Positions 5,267-5,830 of a DNA stretch of 5,830 nt are shown one piece after another (position 1 is the stretch's first letter; the number at the start of each line of letters is the position of its first letter). The translations under genes and the position numbers were made by a program. The stretch lies in contig CALHHQ010000246.1 in the NCBI GenBank assembly GCA_938030645.1, positions 1 to 5,830 on the forward strand, in the 5' to 3' direction. Below the pieces are notes generated by a model that was not told the DNA's origin, made no database searches, and saw nothing but the letters and a program-made list of their open reading frames with translations. This DNA comes from an uncultured Rhizobiaceae group bacterium (GTDB lineage Bacteria > Pseudomonadota > Alphaproteobacteria > Rhizobiales > Rhizobiaceae).

Positions 5267-5319
5267 ATCCTGTTCCTTATTTTTTTCCGGTAGCACAAAC
5301 ATATATCGACTGAACAATT

Positions 5320-5333
5320 TCCCGCTTGCGGGA
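5320..5333 (-). other. Short GC hairpin with CAAG loop upstream of rpsE
   Basis: On the minus strand TCCCG pairs with CGGGA around the tetraloop CAAG, about 54 nt before the rpsE start. Its arms repeat the GCGGGA/TCCCGC sequences of the larger hairpin at 5377-5408, so the arms of the two could exchange partners. No U-tract follows. Confidence 0.45.
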
Positions 5334-5354
5334 TTAAAACTGTCGACGGTGAAG

Positions 5355-5366
5355 GGGCTTAAGCCC
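5355..5366 (-). other. 12-bp perfect palindrome GGGCTTAAGCCC
   Basis: The sequence is identical on both strands. As RNA it can form a four-pair GGGC/GCCC stem with a UUAA loop, extended imperfectly by flanking AAG and CTT. It sits between the two GCGGG-type hairpins in the rplR-rpsE gap. It could be a dimeric protein site in DNA or part of a larger RNA structure. Confidence 0.45.
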
Positions 5367-5376
5367 TCTTAGTCTT

Positions 5377-5408
5377 TTCCCGCAACATTCGAAAGAACGC
5401 TGCGGGAA
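5377..5408 (-). other. Long 14-pair hairpin after rplR
   Basis: TTCCCGCA (5377-5384) pairs exactly with TGCGGGAA (5401-5408). The 16 nt between them fold further on the minus strand as GCGTTC against GAATGT, with two G-U pairs and a TTTC loop, giving a nearly continuous 14-pair stem. It begins 28 nt after the rplR stop. What follows is AAGACTAAGAG, not a U-tract, so it is not a standard intrinsic terminator. It is the strongest structure in the unusually wide rplR-rpsE gap. Confidence 0.65.
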
Positions 5409-5436
5409 CAATTCTTATTCAAAACTAGTTCTCAGA

Positions 5437-5790
5437 TTAGAACTTCAGGCCACCCTCACGGGCTGCTTCTGCAAGCGCTTTCACGCGGCCGTGGTAGAGG
5501 AATGCGCCACGGTCGAAGACAACATCCTCAACACCGGCTTTTGAAGCACGTTCAGCAATCAATTTGCCAACAGCTTGCGCTGCAGCAACATTGCCGCCAT
5601 TGCCCTTAACGTCTTTTTCAAGAGTGGATGCAGCAGCAAGCGTGTTGCCATTCGCATCGTCAATAACTTGAACATAGATGTTGGAGTTTGAACGGTGAAC
5701 GCTCAAACGTGGACGACCACCAGCAACCTTTTTGAGGCTTCGGCGAACGCGTGCAGCGCGACGCTGCTTTGTAGAAAGTTTGTTTGCCAT
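5437..5790 (-). CDS. rplR: 50S ribosomal protein L18
   Basis: L18 binds 5S rRNA and, with L5, brings it into the central protuberance of the large subunit. The 117-residue product matches the family length. It has the basic N-terminal RNA-binding stretch (KLSTKQRRAARVRRSLKK, 4-21), GRPRLSVHRSNSNIYVQVID (25-44), the AAAQAVGKLIAERA segment (69-82) and the conserved end VVFDRGAFLYHGRVKALAEAAREGGLKF (90-117). The ATG at 5788-5790 is 6 nt after the rplF stop. The local ribosome binding site is weak (purine-rich codons of the rplF end), which suggests coupling to rplF translation. The order rplF-rplR-rpsE is the usual spc operon order, but the following gap is expanded to 170 nt. Confidence 0.98.
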   Translation of the reverse strand: MANKLSTKQRRAARVRRSLKKVAGGRPRLSVHRSNSNIYVQVIDDANGNTLAAASTLEKDVKGNGGNVAAAQAVGKLIAERASKAGVEDVVFDRGAFLYHGRVKALAEAAREGGLKF

Positions 5791-5796
5791 GATGGA

Positions 5797-5830
5797 TTAC
5801 TTCTTCTTGCCTTCTTTGCGGAAGATAACT
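5797..5830 (-). CDS. rplF: 50S ribosomal protein L6, last ten codons (cut by window edge)
   Basis: Ten complete codons read VIFRKEGKKK, followed by TAA at 5797-5799. This basic end matches the RKEGKKK-type C-terminus of alphaproteobacterial L6, and rplF is the expected gene upstream of rplR in the spc operon. The rest of the protein, including its two RNA-binding domains, lies outside the window. The identification rests on the short tail plus gene order. Confidence 0.8.
   Translation of the reverse strand, partial: VIFRKEGKKK

Noticed and set aside
5267..5317. Upstream extension of rpsE to an ATG at 5317
   Set aside because: The added 17 residues are unlike any S5 N-terminus, and the internal ATG at 5266 has a good Shine-Dalgarno sequence.
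1..5830. Novel defence, mobile or biosynthetic system
   Set aside because: All supported genes are housekeeping spc/alpha operon members in conserved order; no transposase, integrase, direct-repeat array or unfamiliar long ORF is present.

Overview
The window is a stretch of the bacterial spc and alpha ribosomal protein operons, with every gene on the minus strand. Transcription runs from high to low coordinates: rplF (3' end only), rplR, rpsE, rpmD, rplO, secY, adk, rpsM, rpsK, rpoA (5' part only). The order secY-adk-rpsM-rpsK-rpoA has adk after secY, no rpmJ between secY and rpsM, and no rpsD between rpsK and rpoA. Together with the protein sequences (S5, SecY and L15 of alphaproteobacterial type), this points to an alphaproteobacterium. 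Base composition is moderate, near 50% GC by eye. The 216-residue adenylate kinase with a four-cysteine LID fits the long zinc-binding form known in some alphaproteobacteria such as Paracoccus. I cannot name a genus.

Layout by coordinate: rpoA start (1-476); a 92-nt gap with two stem-loops; rpsK (569-958); a 108-nt gap with a GC-rich stem-loop and a terminator-like hairpin; rpsM (1067-1435, GTG start); a 268-nt gap with a candidate promoter and several stem-loops; adk (1704-2354), overlapping secY (2351-3736) by 4 nt; a 231-nt gap with a secY-proximal hairpin and a clear intrinsic terminator behind rplO; then the tightly packed block rplO (3968-4495), rpmD (4501-4689), rpsE (4700-5266); a 170-nt gap with three palindromic elements; rplR (5437-5790); and the last ten codons of rplF (5797-5830).

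The genes act together in protein synthesis and export. L6, L18, S5, L30, L15, S13 and S11 are ribosomal subunit proteins. SecY is the core of the membrane protein-conducting channel, adenylate kinase balances adenine nucleotides, and RpoA is the assembly platform of RNA polymerase. No mobile element, CRISPR array, tRNA, rRNA, defence or biosynthetic cluster is visible, and I see no undescribed protein system. The unusual part lies between the genes. Every gap longer than about 90 nt carries strong inverted repeats. One is a convincing intrinsic terminator (rplO/secY), one a probable terminator or attenuator (rpsM/rpsK), and one a four-segment arrangement able to form alternative hairpins (rplR/rpsE). 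This suggests that a classically continuous operon may be divided into separately tuned units here.
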